A DNA stretch of 64,000 bases from Rhodococcus ruber NBRC 15591 (GTDB lineage Bacteria > Actinomycetota > Actinomycetes > Mycobacteriales > Mycobacteriaceae): NCBI RefSeq assembly GCF_001894945.1, contig NZ_BCXE01000002.1, forward strand, positions 96,855-160,854. Direction: 5' to 3'. Positions within the stretch are counted from its first letter, which is position 1. Each line of letters begins with the position of its first letter. The notes beneath the pieces were generated by a model. That model ran no database searches. It saw only the letters and a list, made by a program, of their open reading frames with translations, and was not told where the DNA came from. A program made the position numbers and the translations under genes. Below are positions 10,119-17,956 of this stretch, one piece after another.

Positions 10119-10158
10119 AGGCGCGGTCACAAGCCCTTTCGGGCCCGCGACCGCGCCT
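10119..10158 (-). terminator. Intrinsic terminator of the thiolase transcript
   Basis: 10-bp stem (10119-10128 with 10149-10158) enclosing a second small GCCC-TTTC-GGGC hairpin. Read on the minus strand it is followed by a T-rich stretch, one of the few terminators here with a T-run. Confidence 0.8.
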
Positions 10159-10182
10159 CGTTCGCGTTCCGGTCGAGAGGGG

Positions 10183-11400
10183 TCAGCTCAGGCGCTCGAG
10201 CACCATCGCCATGCCCTGACCACCGCCGACGCACATCGTCTCCACGCCGAACTGCTTGTCGTGGGTCTGCAAGTTGTTGAGCAGCGTGGCGGTGATCCGC
10301 GCCCCGGTCATGCCGAACGGGTGGCCGAGGGCGATCGCGCCACCGGAGACGTTGAGCTTGTCCTCGTCGATGCCGAGCTCACGGGCGGAGCCGAGCACCT
10401 GCACGGCGAACGCCTCGTTGATCTCGAACAGGTCGATGTCGGAGATGGTCTTGCCGGCGTTCGCGAGGGCCTTCTTGACCGCCTCGATCGGGCCCAGGCC
10501 CATGATCTCCGGCGACAGGCCGGACACGCCGGTCGAGACGATCCGTGCCAGCGGGGTCAGGCCCAGCTCCTCGGCCTTGGTGTCGGACATGATCACCAGG
10601 GCCGCGGCGCCGTCGTTGAGCGGGCAGGCGTTGCCCGCGGTGATGGTGCCGTCGGGGCGGAAGACCGGCTTGAGCTGGCTCACGGCCTCGTACGTGGTGC
10701 CGGGCCGGGGGCCGTCGTCGGTGGTCACGACGGTGCCGTCGGCCAGGGTGACGGGGCTGATCTCGCGCTCGAAGAAGCCGGACTTGATGGCTTCCTCGGC
10801 CCGGTTCTGCGACCGCACGCCCCACCGGTCCTGGTCCTCGCGGGAGATGCCGGTCATCGACGCGACGTTCTCCGCGGTCTGACCCATCGCGATGTACACG
10901 TCGGGCAGCAGACCCTCGCTGCGCGGGTCCGTCCACGCCGTGCCGCCCTCGGCGAGCGTGGCGGTGCGGGCCTCGGCGTCGGCGAACAGCGGGTTCTTGG
11001 TGTTCGGCAGGCCGTCGGCGTTGCCGGTGACGAAGCTCGAGACGGACTCGACACCGGCGGAGACGAACACGTCGCCCTCGCCGGCCTTGATCGCGTGCAG
11101 CGCCATGCGGGTGGTCTGCAGCGACGACGAGCAGTAGCGGTTGACGGTCACGCCGGGCAGGAAGTCGTAGCCCAACTGCACCGCGACGACGCGGGCGATG
11201 TTGAACCCGGACTGGCCGGCGGGCTGGCCGCAGCCGAGCAACAGGTCGTCGATCTGGGTCGGGTCCAGCTCCGGCACCTTCGCCAGGGCGGCGGCGACCA
11301 TCTGGGTGGCCAGATCGTCCGGGCGCACGGTCTTGAGCGACCCCTTCATTGCCCGCCCGATGGGCGAACGGGCGGCGGAGACAATCACAGCTTCGGGCAT
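10183..11400 (-). CDS. Acetyl-CoA acyltransferase (thiolase)
   Basis: Thiolase of 405 aa catalysing CoA-dependent cleavage (or condensation) of 3-oxoacyl-CoA. The three signature regions are present: nucleophilic Cys in NRYCSSSLQT (about residue 92), NEAFAVQ with the GHPFGMTGAR His region (about 350-365), and the second catalytic Cys in CVGGGQGMAM near the C-terminus. ATG at 11400 sits 6 nt after AAGGAG; a GTG one codon upstream is possible. It is 36 bp downstream of an acyl-CoA dehydrogenase, giving a small beta-oxidation-type operon. Specificity is unknown. It is distinct from the beta-ketoadipyl thiolase pcaF at 35871. Confidence 0.92.
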   Translation of the reverse strand: MPEAVIVSAARSPIGRAMKGSLKTVRPDDLATQMVAAALAKVPELDPTQIDDLLLGCGQPAGQSGFNIARVVAVQLGYDFLPGVTVNRYCSSSLQTTRMALHAIKAGEGDVFVSAGVESVSSFVTGNADGLPNTKNPLFADAEARTATLAEGGTAWTDPRSEGLLPDVYIAMGQTAENVASMTGISREDQDRWGVRSQNRAEEAIKSGFFEREISPVTLADGTVVTTDDGPRPGTTYEAVSQLKPVFRPDGTITAGNACPLNDGAAALVIMSDTKAEELGLTPLARIVSTGVSGLSPEIMGLGPIEAVKKALANAGKTISDIDLFEINEAFAVQVLGSARELGIDEDKLNVSGGAIALGHPFGMTGARITATLLNNLQTHDKQFGVETMCVGGGQGMAMVLERLS

Positions 11401-11436
11401 CACGCGCTCCTTGTTCGGTGTTGACGCTTCGAGTCT

Positions 11437-12582
11437 CTACAGGCCCAGATCGCGGCCGATGAGTTCTTTCATGATCTCGTTGGTGCCGGCCCAGATCTTG
11501 GTGACGCGGGCGTCCTTCCATGCACGAGCCACACGGTACTCGTTCATGAACCCGTAGCCACCGTGGATCTGCACGCACGCGTCCAGGACCTCGGACTGCG
11601 TCTGCGCGCTCCACCACTTCGCCTTGGCCGCGTCCACGGCGGTGAGCTTGCCGTCGGCATGCGCCTCGACGGCCTGGTCGACGTACGCCTCGGCGACCTC
11701 GATCTTGGTGACCAGCTCGGCCAGCAGGAACTTGTTGTACTGCATGGCGCCGATGGCCTGGCCGAACGCCTTGCGCTCCTTCGCGTACTCGATGGTCTCG
11801 AGCAGGATGTGCTTGGCGTGGTGCACATTGTTGACCGCGGAGCCGAGTCGCTCCTGCGGCAGCATCTTCATCATCGAGATGAAGCCCATGCCCTCCTCGC
11901 CGATGAGGTTGGCGTGCGGGACGCGAACGTCCTTGAAGAACAGCTCTGCGGTGTCGGCCTCGGGCTGACCGACCTTGTCCAGCTTGCGGCCGTTCTCGAA
12001 GCCCTCCATCCCGCGCTCGACGGCGAACAGGGAGATGCCCTTCGCGCCCTTCGACGGGTCGGTGCGGGCCGCGACGACGACGAGGTCGCAGTTGTAGCCG
12101 TTGGTGATGAACGTCTTGGCGCCGTTGAGGATCCAGTCGTCACCGTCGCGCACGGCGGTGGTCTTCAGGTTGGCGAGGTCGGAGCCGCCGGACGGCTCGG
12201 TCATGCCGATGGCGCAGATGAGCTCGCCGGTGGCGCAGCGCGGCAGCCAGCGCTCGCGCTGTTCCTCGTTGCCCAGGTGGACGATGTAGGGGACGGTGAT
12301 GTCCGAGTGGATACCCATCGACGAGGACAGCGCCATGTTGGCCCGGGCGAACTCCTCGCCGAGGATGGCGTTGAAACGGTAGTCGTTCGCTTCCATGCCA
12401 CCGAAGCGCTCCGGGATCTCGAGCCCCAGGAAGCCGGCCTTACCGGCCTCGATCCAGATGTCACGCGGGATCTCGTGACGTTCGATGAGCTCCTCCGCAC
12501 GGGGCATGACGAACCGGTTCACGAACTCGCGCGCCGACTCGCGGAACGCCTCGTGATCGGGGCCGTACAGGGTGCGTCGCAT
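11437..12582 (-). CDS. Acyl-CoA dehydrogenase (isovaleryl/long-chain type catalytic Glu)
   Basis: FAD-dependent acyl-CoA dehydrogenase, 381 aa, oxidising acyl-CoA to 2-enoyl-CoA. Family signatures: MTEPSGGSDL, the ITNG segment, and the C-terminal QIHGGYGF and WAGTNEIMK. The catalytic Glu position used by medium/short-chain enzymes (the YEGT motif) is Ala here (WAGT). A Glu in LPQERLGSA (about residue 243) matches the position used by isovaleryl- and long-chain dehydrogenases, so this is probably that type. ATG at 12582 lies 6 nt after AGGAG; TTG one codon earlier is less likely. It is first in an operon with the thiolase, with dual operator palindromes just upstream. Confidence 0.92.
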   Translation of the reverse strand: MRRTLYGPDHEAFRESAREFVNRFVMPRAEELIERHEIPRDIWIEAGKAGFLGLEIPERFGGMEANDYRFNAILGEEFARANMALSSSMGIHSDITVPYIVHLGNEEQRERWLPRCATGELICAIGMTEPSGGSDLANLKTTAVRDGDDWILNGAKTFITNGYNCDLVVVAARTDPSKGAKGISLFAVERGMEGFENGRKLDKVGQPEADTAELFFKDVRVPHANLIGEEGMGFISMMKMLPQERLGSAVNNVHHAKHILLETIEYAKERKAFGQAIGAMQYNKFLLAELVTKIEVAEAYVDQAVEAHADGKLTAVDAAKAKWWSAQTQSEVLDACVQIHGGYGFMNEYRVARAWKDARVTKIWAGTNEIMKELIGRDLGL

Positions 12583-12601
12583 CAACCGCTCCTCAAATCT
12601 G

Positions 12602-12634
12602 TAAGCATCTGCTTATTTTCTAAGCGTGCGCTTA
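12602..12634. promoter_or_regulatory. Two palindromic operators for the TetR regulator
   Basis: Two perfect 14-bp palindromes lie 19 bp apart centre to centre: TAAGCATCTGCTTA (12602-12615) and TAAGCGTGCGCTTA (12621-12634). Both have the form TAAGCR-N2-YGCTTA. They sit between the acyl-CoA dehydrogenase start (12582) and the divergent TetR start (12692), the expected place for a shared repressor site with an acyl-CoA-type inducer. That assignment is inference. Confidence 0.82.
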
Positions 12635-12691
12635 TGGTGAACCGCGGCCGCTATCTTGTCAACCAGGCCGCAGCAGGAACGGGAGCACGAC

Positions 12692-13294
12692 GTGAGCACA
12701 TCCAGGGACGCGGTGATCAGCGGATCGAAGGCCGCGGCCCGGCTACGCGAGGCAGCCGTCGAGGTGTTCGCCGAGAACGGCTACGGCGGCACCACCACCC
12801 GCCAGATCGCCGCCCGCCTCGACATGAGCCCGGCCGCGATGTACCCGCACTACAAGTCCAAGGAAGAACTGCTCTACGCGATCAGCTACGAGGGCCACGA
12901 TCTCGCCCTCGAGGTGGTGCGCACCGCCGACCTGCCCGACGAGGACGCCACCACGCGTCTGTCCACCGTCATCGCCCGGTTCGCCGAGTGGCAGGCCGAG
13001 CACCATCGCCGCGCCCGCGTCGTCCAGTACGAACTGACCGCCCTCACCCCGGAGCACTACCGCGTCATCACCGGCCTGCGCCGACGCACCACCCAGGTCG
13101 TCCGCACCATCGTCGACGCCGGGGTCGCCTCCGGCGAGTTCACCGTCCCCGACACCGAGGGCGTCACCCTGGCCCTGATGTCGCTGTGCGTCGACATCTG
13201 CCGTTGGTACCCCTCCGGCCGCTACAACGAGCCCCATGCCATCGCGAACCTCTACTCCGATCTGGCCCTGCGCCTCGTCGGCGCCGTCCGTTAG
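12692..13294 (+). CDS. TetR-family transcriptional regulator
   Basis: TetR-type repressor of 200 aa. The N-terminal helix-turn-helix is clear (VFAENGYGGTTTRQIAARL, then MSPAAMYPHYKSKEELLYA, about residues 20-65). The C-terminal ligand domain is helical. GTG at 12692 is chosen because GGGAG lies upstream; an earlier TTG has no site. It is divergent from the acyl-CoA dehydrogenase/thiolase operon and probably represses both sides through the two TAAGC palindromes. Its stop codon TAG forms part of a TAGGAT promoter-like hexamer for the next gene. Confidence 0.9.
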   Translation: MSTSRDAVISGSKAAARLREAAVEVFAENGYGGTTTRQIAARLDMSPAAMYPHYKSKEELLYAISYEGHDLALEVVRTADLPDEDATTRLSTVIARFAEWQAEHHRRARVVQYELTALTPEHYRVITGLRRRTTQVVRTIVDAGVASGEFTVPDTEGVTLALMSLCVDICRWYPSGRYNEPHAIANLYSDLALRLVGAVR

Positions 13295-13322
13295 GATCTG
13301 CCCCACACGACGGATCGGGGGG
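13292..13322 (+). promoter_or_regulatory. Promoter and G-run leader of the DUF3558 operon
   Basis: TAGGAT (13292-13297) is a good -10 hexamer, followed 19 nt later by GGGGGG (13317-13322) directly before the ATG. The same layout recurs at 14550-14582 (TACGAT, GGGGGG) and 17924-17949 (TATGGT, GGGGGG). The flanks GTCCGTTAGGATC and GTCCGCTACGATC are almost the same at the first two sites. The G-run may act as a strong Shine-Dalgarno variant. Confidence 0.5.
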
Positions 13323-13325
13323 TCC

Positions 13326-14036
13326 ATGATCGGGGGGACGTCTTCGCGCGGCGATCGGCCGACTGCGCACGCAACGGATGTCGCGGGTGACCGGAGAGCG
13401 CGTCGGCCACACGCTCGCGCCGCGACCTACCGAGAACGACGACGGGTACGCACGCGTGGGTGGATCGTCGCCGTCGCGGCGGCGACGGCCGGCGCGTGCA
13501 CCTCCGTCGCACCCCCGGAACCCACAGCACCCGCGGAGCCGCCGGCCACGTCGACCACCCGTGTGCCGCGCATCGTCGACGAATCCGACCGGCCCCCGGT
13601 CACGTTCGACCCCTGCCTCGACATCCCCGACCAGGTACTCCGCGACGCCGGCTACGACCCGAAGTCGGAGGAGATCAGCGACTTCGCCGCGACGCACTAC
13701 ACATTCCTCGGGTGCAGCTATCAGGGCACGTTACGCATCCCCGGAGTTCTCCGCCGTTACGGACTCAATCTCAATTCCGGCAACATCACCTTCGCCGAAG
13801 TGCAGGAGAAGGTCGGCGGGTACGCGACCCCCATCGAAGTCGACGGCCGACGCGCCCTCCTCGAGGTCGACCCGAGCCTGCGCCACGCGTGTGCCGTCAA
13901 CGTGGAGACGTCGTTCGGGGTCCTCATCATCTCGCGCGTCTACCACCCCGACCACGGCAACGGCGTCCCGCAAGGGGAATGGTGCGCCGGACTCGAGGAC
14001 ACCGCCGCGCGGATCTCCGTACTCATCGGCAACTGA
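13326..14036 (+). CDS. DUF3558-family lipoprotein
   Basis: Predicted exported lipoprotein of 236 aa. The only usable start in frame is ATG at 13326, preceded by a G-run. A hydrophobic stretch (WIVAVAAATAGAC, about residues 46-58) ends in a lipobox-like AGAC, placing the lipidated Cys near residue 58. The mature part carries two conserved Cys pairs in the style of DUF3558 (DPCLDIPDQVLRDAGY; FLGCSYQG; HACAVNV; EWCAGLED). Oddly, about 45 mostly Arg-rich residues precede the signal helix. No function is established for DUF3558; neighbours suggest a type VII-secretion-linked cell-envelope role. Confidence 0.72.
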   Translation: MIGGTSSRGDRPTAHATDVAGDRRARRPHARAATYRERRRVRTRGWIVAVAAATAGACTSVAPPEPTAPAEPPATSTTRVPRIVDESDRPPVTFDPCLDIPDQVLRDAGYDPKSEEISDFAATHYTFLGCSYQGTLRIPGVLRRYGLNLNSGNITFAEVQEKVGGYATPIEVDGRRALLEVDPSLRHACAVNVETSFGVLIISRVYHPDHGNGVPQGEWCAGLEDTAARISVLIGN

Positions 14037-14050
14037 TCGGAAGGAACAAG

Positions 14051-14377
14051 GTGAGCAGACCGCTGCGACTCGACCCCCACACGATCGACGAGATCGTCGC
14101 ACTATGCGACACCATGCTCGCGACACTGTCCCACGCGATCGACCGATCCGAGGACCTGACCCGAGCCGTGAGCTTCGGCGGATTCGAGTCCGCGGAACAA
14201 CTTCGCCGAGGCTTCCTCATCAAGGCCAGAGGCACCCCGGAGTCCGCCTACGAGCGGCTCACCCAGTTCCACGAGGTCCTCACCCGCATGCGCGAGACCT
14301 TCGCCGCCGGCGGGCAGGGATTCCTCGACGCCGAGTACGACTGGGTCCGGCGTCTCGGCACGACCGACTCCACGTGA
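14051..14377 (+). CDS. Small helical protein, possible WXG100-like partner
   Basis: Protein of 108 aa starting at GTG 14051 after AAGGAA, 14 nt downstream of the DUF3558 gene. The sequence reads as alpha-helical (LDPHTIDEIVALCDTMLA; FHEVLTRMRETFAAGGQGF) with no signal peptide and no classical WXG motif. Size, helicity and position before a PPE-like gene suggest an ESX-type substrate or chaperone partner, but no family is recognised. Confidence 0.6.
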   Translation: MSRPLRLDPHTIDEIVALCDTMLATLSHAIDRSEDLTRAVSFGGFESAEQLRRGFLIKARGTPESAYERLTQFHEVLTRMRETFAAGGQGFLDAEYDWVRRLGTTDST

Positions 14378-14660
14378 ACGCCAGCACTTTTGCACCGCTC
14401 GACGAGTCACGCGATATCCGCGCGGGCGCCAGTCATCCGCGAACGCAATCGAGGGCGCGGACGACTGGGGACCGCGCGGATGCGACGAGGGCGATCGCGG
14501 CACCACCTGCACGGCCCGGCACGACTCGCCACAGGACTGTCCGGTCCGCTACGATCCTGCGCACTACCACGGAATCGGGGGGACTCCATGGGCATGTCAG
14601 TCGAGGCTTCACACGGCACCGGAAGACGCGCGGCGCGACACGTCGCGGTCGTGAGCGGAA
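14378..14660 (+). promoter_or_regulatory. Gap of 283 bp with promoter and a 27-codon leader frame
   Basis: TACGAT at 14550-14555 and GGGGGG at 14577-14582 match the promoter layout before the DUF3558 gene. An ATG at 14588 follows the G-run and opens a 27-codon frame (MGMSVEASHG onward) whose TAA (14669-14671) overlaps the GTG start of the PPE-like gene at 14661. This could be a coupling leader peptide, or the real N-terminus in a different frame. The rest of the gap shows nothing clear. Confidence 0.45.
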
Positions 14661-15956
14661 GTGCCGAATAAATTGTCGTACAACGAGAATCCGATCCGGT
14701 CGATGCTCGATCCGCTGCTCGATCCCGCGGTGCCGGAGCGGGTCGACGCCCTGACGAACTGGCACACCAGCCTGGTTGCACGGCTCGACGGCAGCTTCGA
14801 TCCGGACTATGCCAGCGTGTTCGAGAACTTCCACAGCATGGAGCACGACGCCATCTACCGGGACGTCCAGAGAATGGACCCGGGTGCGATGAGGAGCCTG
14901 GCGGAGAGCTGGCGCGCGATCGCGACCGACATGAGCATCGGCTTCATCTTCGGAACCCAGATGATCTGCAACAAGATTGCCGAGGGATGGGACGGCGAGG
15001 CGGCACAGCAGGCCGTGGCGGCGACCCGCTCCTTCGCGACGTCGGCCGAACAACTGGTCGCCGCCCTGCTGGCGGTGTCGACGAAGCTGGCTGCGGCATC
15101 GGAGATCGCCACCGCCGTCCGAACCAATGTGCAACCACCGCCGATACGGATCCCGATGCCGTCGGGTGTGGTGGTGCCACAGGACACGGCGGAGTTCGCG
15201 CGGGCGGCGGAGGCTGCACGCACCGAGGCCGTGCGCGTCATGGAGTCGCTCTACGTCCCGCACTACCGCGAATCCGGCACGGCGGTCCCGATCCTGCCGT
15301 CCCCGCACGAGGCGACGGCAGGATCGGGACCGCTCGGACCGAGCCCAGCGGAGCGCCCCGCGGATAGTGCGAACGGCCGAGGTGGCGGTTCCGGGCCCGC
15401 GGGAGCCGGCAGCGACGGCCGACCGGTCACGGACACCGCGTCCCCCGACGCCCCAGCCCCCGACGCCCCAGCCCCAGACGCCCCTGCCCCAGACCGTCAC
15501 GCGGCACCGGGCGACCCGACGACGGGTGCTGCCGAGCCCTCGACGACCGTCCCGGCCGCGACGACGGCGGCCGGCGCGACCACGACCCCGGAGCGCTCCC
15601 CTGGGGGATTCCCGGGCGGAACCGGCGGAGCGACGTCGGGGGGCGGTGGCGCGGGAGGCGCCGGCGCGGGGACCGGCGCCGGCGCTCCGGGACTCGGCGG
15701 ACCCGGTCCCGTCGGCGGCGTGCCGATGGCGAACGGAACGACCGGTTCGGCGACGTCGGGTCCCGGCGCGCGCGCCGGCTCCGGCCGCGCGGGCGGCATG
15801 TACCCGGGCATGCTGGGCGCCCCCGCACGCCCGGCACGGGACGACGACGCCGCCCGCACGGTGCCCAGCTACCTCGTGGGCATCGACAACGGGAACGAGC
15901 TGATCGGTCCGATGCCGCTCACCGCGCCGCCGGTACTGGGGGTCGATCCGGCATGA
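14661..15956 (+). CDS. PPE-like type VII secretion-associated protein with Pro/Ala/Gly tail
   Basis: Protein of 431 aa. The N-terminal half (about residues 1-180) is helical and carries a WDGEAAQQAV segment like the W-x-G turn of WXG100/PPE proteins, followed by SAEQLVAALLAVSTKL. The second half is low complexity: repeated PDAPA units near 255-275, then long Gly/Ala/Pro stretches. GTG at 14661 has only a weak GAGCGG site; translation may be coupled to an upstream 27-codon frame. It overlaps the EspG-like gene by 4 nt (ATGA). PPE proteins are escorted to ESX secretion machines by EspG, so the pairing supports the call. No ESX core genes are in the window. Confidence 0.7.
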   Translation: MPNKLSYNENPIRSMLDPLLDPAVPERVDALTNWHTSLVARLDGSFDPDYASVFENFHSMEHDAIYRDVQRMDPGAMRSLAESWRAIATDMSIGFIFGTQMICNKIAEGWDGEAAQQAVAATRSFATSAEQLVAALLAVSTKLAAASEIATAVRTNVQPPPIRIPMPSGVVVPQDTAEFARAAEAARTEAVRVMESLYVPHYRESGTAVPILPSPHEATAGSGPLGPSPAERPADSANGRGGGSGPAGAGSDGRPVTDTASPDAPAPDAPAPDAPAPDRHAAPGDPTTGAAEPSTTVPAATTAAGATTTPERSPGGFPGGTGGATSGGGGAGGAGAGTGAGAPGLGGPGPVGGVPMANGTTGSATSGPGARAGSGRAGGMYPGMLGAPARPARDDDAARTVPSYLVGIDNGNELIGPMPLTAPPVLGVDPA

Positions 15957-16711
15957 CGTGGCGGCTCACACCCGACCGGTTCCTCGCGCTGTGGACCGCG
16001 ACAGGACTCGACGAGGTCCCGTTTCCCCTGCGCTACCGCTCGACCGCGCTGTGGGAGGACGAACACGCCGCGAACGTGGAGGCGGCCCACCGGTGGCGGC
16101 GCATGAATCCCGACGAGCAGCTCGCGGCGGCGATGGCGACGATGCGGCACGCGGAGGTCACCGTCGAGGCGTACGGGCAGACCTCGGCCGACTCCGAGCT
16201 GCGGCTGCGGGGCTGCATCAGGCACGACTCCGCGGTCCTGGTGCGACAGGAACCGGGGCGTGCCGGCGACTTCGTCGTCACGACCACGTCGGCGTACACC
16301 TTGGCGGACGCCGTCGTGCAGTGTCTGCCCGACGCACCCGCAGGCACGGCGCCGGCGCTGTCCGCGCCCACCGCGGAGGTGGCGGAGTTCTCGACCCCGA
16401 CGCAGGTACTGCGGACCGCGCAGGCGCCGCCCGCAGTCCGATTGCGACGGCTGCTGACCGATCCCCGGTCCGGGACGGGCAACCTGCGGGTACTGTCCTC
16501 ACCGGACGGTCTGACCTTCACGCCGGTCACCGATCTCGGTTGGTTCGACGTCGTCGGGGACGGCCGGTACCTGTTCCGGACGGGCCGCCACACCCACGTC
16601 TGTCCCGCGTCGCCGGAGCTGCTGCGCGACGAGCTGGCCCGCGCCGTCGACGGGGCTCGCGAGAAGCGCGGTCGGGTCGGCGATACCGGTTTACGCTGGG
16701 TTCATGGTTGA
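15953..16711 (+). CDS. EspG-family ESX secretion chaperone
   Basis: Protein of 252 aa resembling EspG, the cytosolic chaperone that binds PPE proteins for type VII secretion. Visible: N-terminal LTPDRFLALWTATGLDEVPF, the central TVEAYGQ strand region, and GRYLFRTGRHTHVCPAS near the C-terminus. No signal or membrane segment is seen. The start overlaps the PPE-like stop by 4 nt and its own end overlaps the DUF309 gene by 8 nt. An isolated PPE/EspG pair implies use of an ESX system encoded elsewhere. Confidence 0.75.
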   Translation: MTWRLTPDRFLALWTATGLDEVPFPLRYRSTALWEDEHAANVEAAHRWRRMNPDEQLAAAMATMRHAEVTVEAYGQTSADSELRLRGCIRHDSAVLVRQEPGRAGDFVVTTTSAYTLADAVVQCLPDAPAGTAPALSAPTAEVAEFSTPTQVLRTAQAPPAVRLRRLLTDPRSGTGNLRVLSSPDGLTFTPVTDLGWFDVVGDGRYLFRTGRHTHVCPASPELLRDELARAVDGAREKRGRVGDTGLRWVHG

Positions 16712-17177
16712 ACGGGATCGAACCGTCGACGGTAGGCCGCAGAATGCCCGTCCGCGCGACGCGCTGGGGCGTCCTCTCCCCTACGGCGAGGAGGGTGTCG
16801 AGCGGGTCCCGGAGGACCTGGACCTCGAGCCCGACGAGGCGATCACCGAGGCCCAGCGGCTGCTCGACCACGGCCATCCGTTTCATGCGCACGAGGTGCT
16901 GGAGAGCACGTGGAAATCGGCGCCGGTCGAGGAGCGGCCCCTGTGGCAGGGGCTGGCGCAGCTCGCCGTGGGGCTGACGCATCTGCTGCGGGACAATCCG
17001 GCGGGTGCGGCGTCGTTGTTGCGGCAGGGGGAGGCGCGGATCCGGCACTACGAGGACGAGCCGCCGCACGGGCTGGACATCGACGGTCTGGCGGCGTGGG
17101 CCGAGCACCTGCTGACCGAGATCGAACGCGGCGAGCCGATTCCGGAACCGCCGATTCCCCGGCTGCGGCTGCCCTGA
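16704..17177 (+). CDS. DUF309-domain protein
   Basis: Soluble protein of 157 aa with the DUF309 signature: LLDHGHPFHAHEVLESTWKS (about residues 53-72), then WQGLAQLAVGLTHLLRDNPAGA. The conserved His/Glu residues (H-A-H-E) suggest a metal or active site, but no reaction is known. ATG at 16704 overlaps the EspG-like stop by 8 nt and its TGA shares one base with the next ATG. It may be read with the ESX-type genes only by co-transcription. Confidence 0.85.
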   Translation: MVERDRTVDGRPQNARPRDALGRPLPYGEEGVERVPEDLDLEPDEAITEAQRLLDHGHPFHAHEVLESTWKSAPVEERPLWQGLAQLAVGLTHLLRDNPAGAASLLRQGEARIRHYEDEPPHGLDIDGLAAWAEHLLTEIERGEPIPEPPIPRLRLP

Positions 17178-17797
17178 TGCCCGTGCTCCCGATGTTCCCG
17201 CTGGGAACCGTGCTGCTGCCGGGCGACGCGCTTCCGCTCCATGTGTTCGAGCCGCGCTACCGCCGCCTGGTCCGGGACTGCCTCGCAGATCCGGACGGGC
17301 CACGATTCGGCGTCGTGCTCATCGAGCGAGGGCACGAGGTGGGGGGCGGGGAGACCCGCCACGACGTCGGCACGATCGCGCGGATCGTGATGGACACCGA
17401 ACTCGACGACGGTCGATACGTCCTGGAGTGCATCGGGGAAGAGCGGATCCGGGTGAAGAACTGGCTTCCGGACGACCCGTACCCGCGCGCGGAGGTCGAG
17501 CCGTGGCCGGACACGGTTTCCGGCCCGGTGGATTTCGCCGAACTGAGCGTGGGGCTCGGCCGGATCTACGGTCTGCTCGACCGGCTGTCGAACGGTCGGA
17601 TCGAACCGCCGAGCATCACCGAACTGCCCGACGAGCCGGGCGCGCGGCTGTTCGCACTGGCGCGGTTCGTTCCGATCGGCGAGGCGGACCGATTGCAGGT
17701 GCTCACGGCGCCCGGACCCGCCGAACGATCGGCGGTGGTGACCGAATGCGTCTCGAACGCAGTCCAGCTCGCCCAGTGGCGCCTCGACAGCATGTGA
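17177..17797 (+). CDS. LON substrate-binding domain protein (ATP-independent Lon-N type)
   Basis: Protein of 206 aa made only of the N-terminal LON substrate-binding domain, without AAA+ or protease domains. Signatures: FPLGTVLLPGDALPLHVFEPRYRRLV (about residues 7-32), FGVVLIERGHEVGGG and the RIVMDTELDDGRY strand. ATG at 17177 overlaps the DUF309 stop by one base (TGATG). Stand-alone LON-N proteins are common in actinobacteria; their biochemical role is not established. Confidence 0.9.
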   Translation: MPVLPMFPLGTVLLPGDALPLHVFEPRYRRLVRDCLADPDGPRFGVVLIERGHEVGGGETRHDVGTIARIVMDTELDDGRYVLECIGEERIRVKNWLPDDPYPRAEVEPWPDTVSGPVDFAELSVGLGRIYGLLDRLSNGRIEPPSITELPDEPGARLFALARFVPIGEADRLQVLTAPGPAERSAVVTECVSNAVQLAQWRLDSM

Positions 17798-17923
17798 GAT
17801 CGACCGATCCCGCGGACCGCGCAGAACCCCGTTCTCCCACGTCCCGGCGGCCGTTGCTCGTTCGGCGGTCCCGGTTCTCCACACCCTCGGGGCGCGGAAA
17901 ACCCTGTGGACCAGATCAACTGG

Positions 17924-17949
17924 TATGGTTCCGCTGTCGACAAGGGGGG
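17924..17949 (+). promoter_or_regulatory. Promoter and G-run leader of the second secreted-protein operon
   Basis: TATGGT (17924-17929) and GGGGGG (17944-17949) precede ATG 17957. This repeats the layout seen before the DUF3558 and PPE-like genes and suggests common control. Confidence 0.45.
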
Positions 17950-17956
17950 TCGAGAA

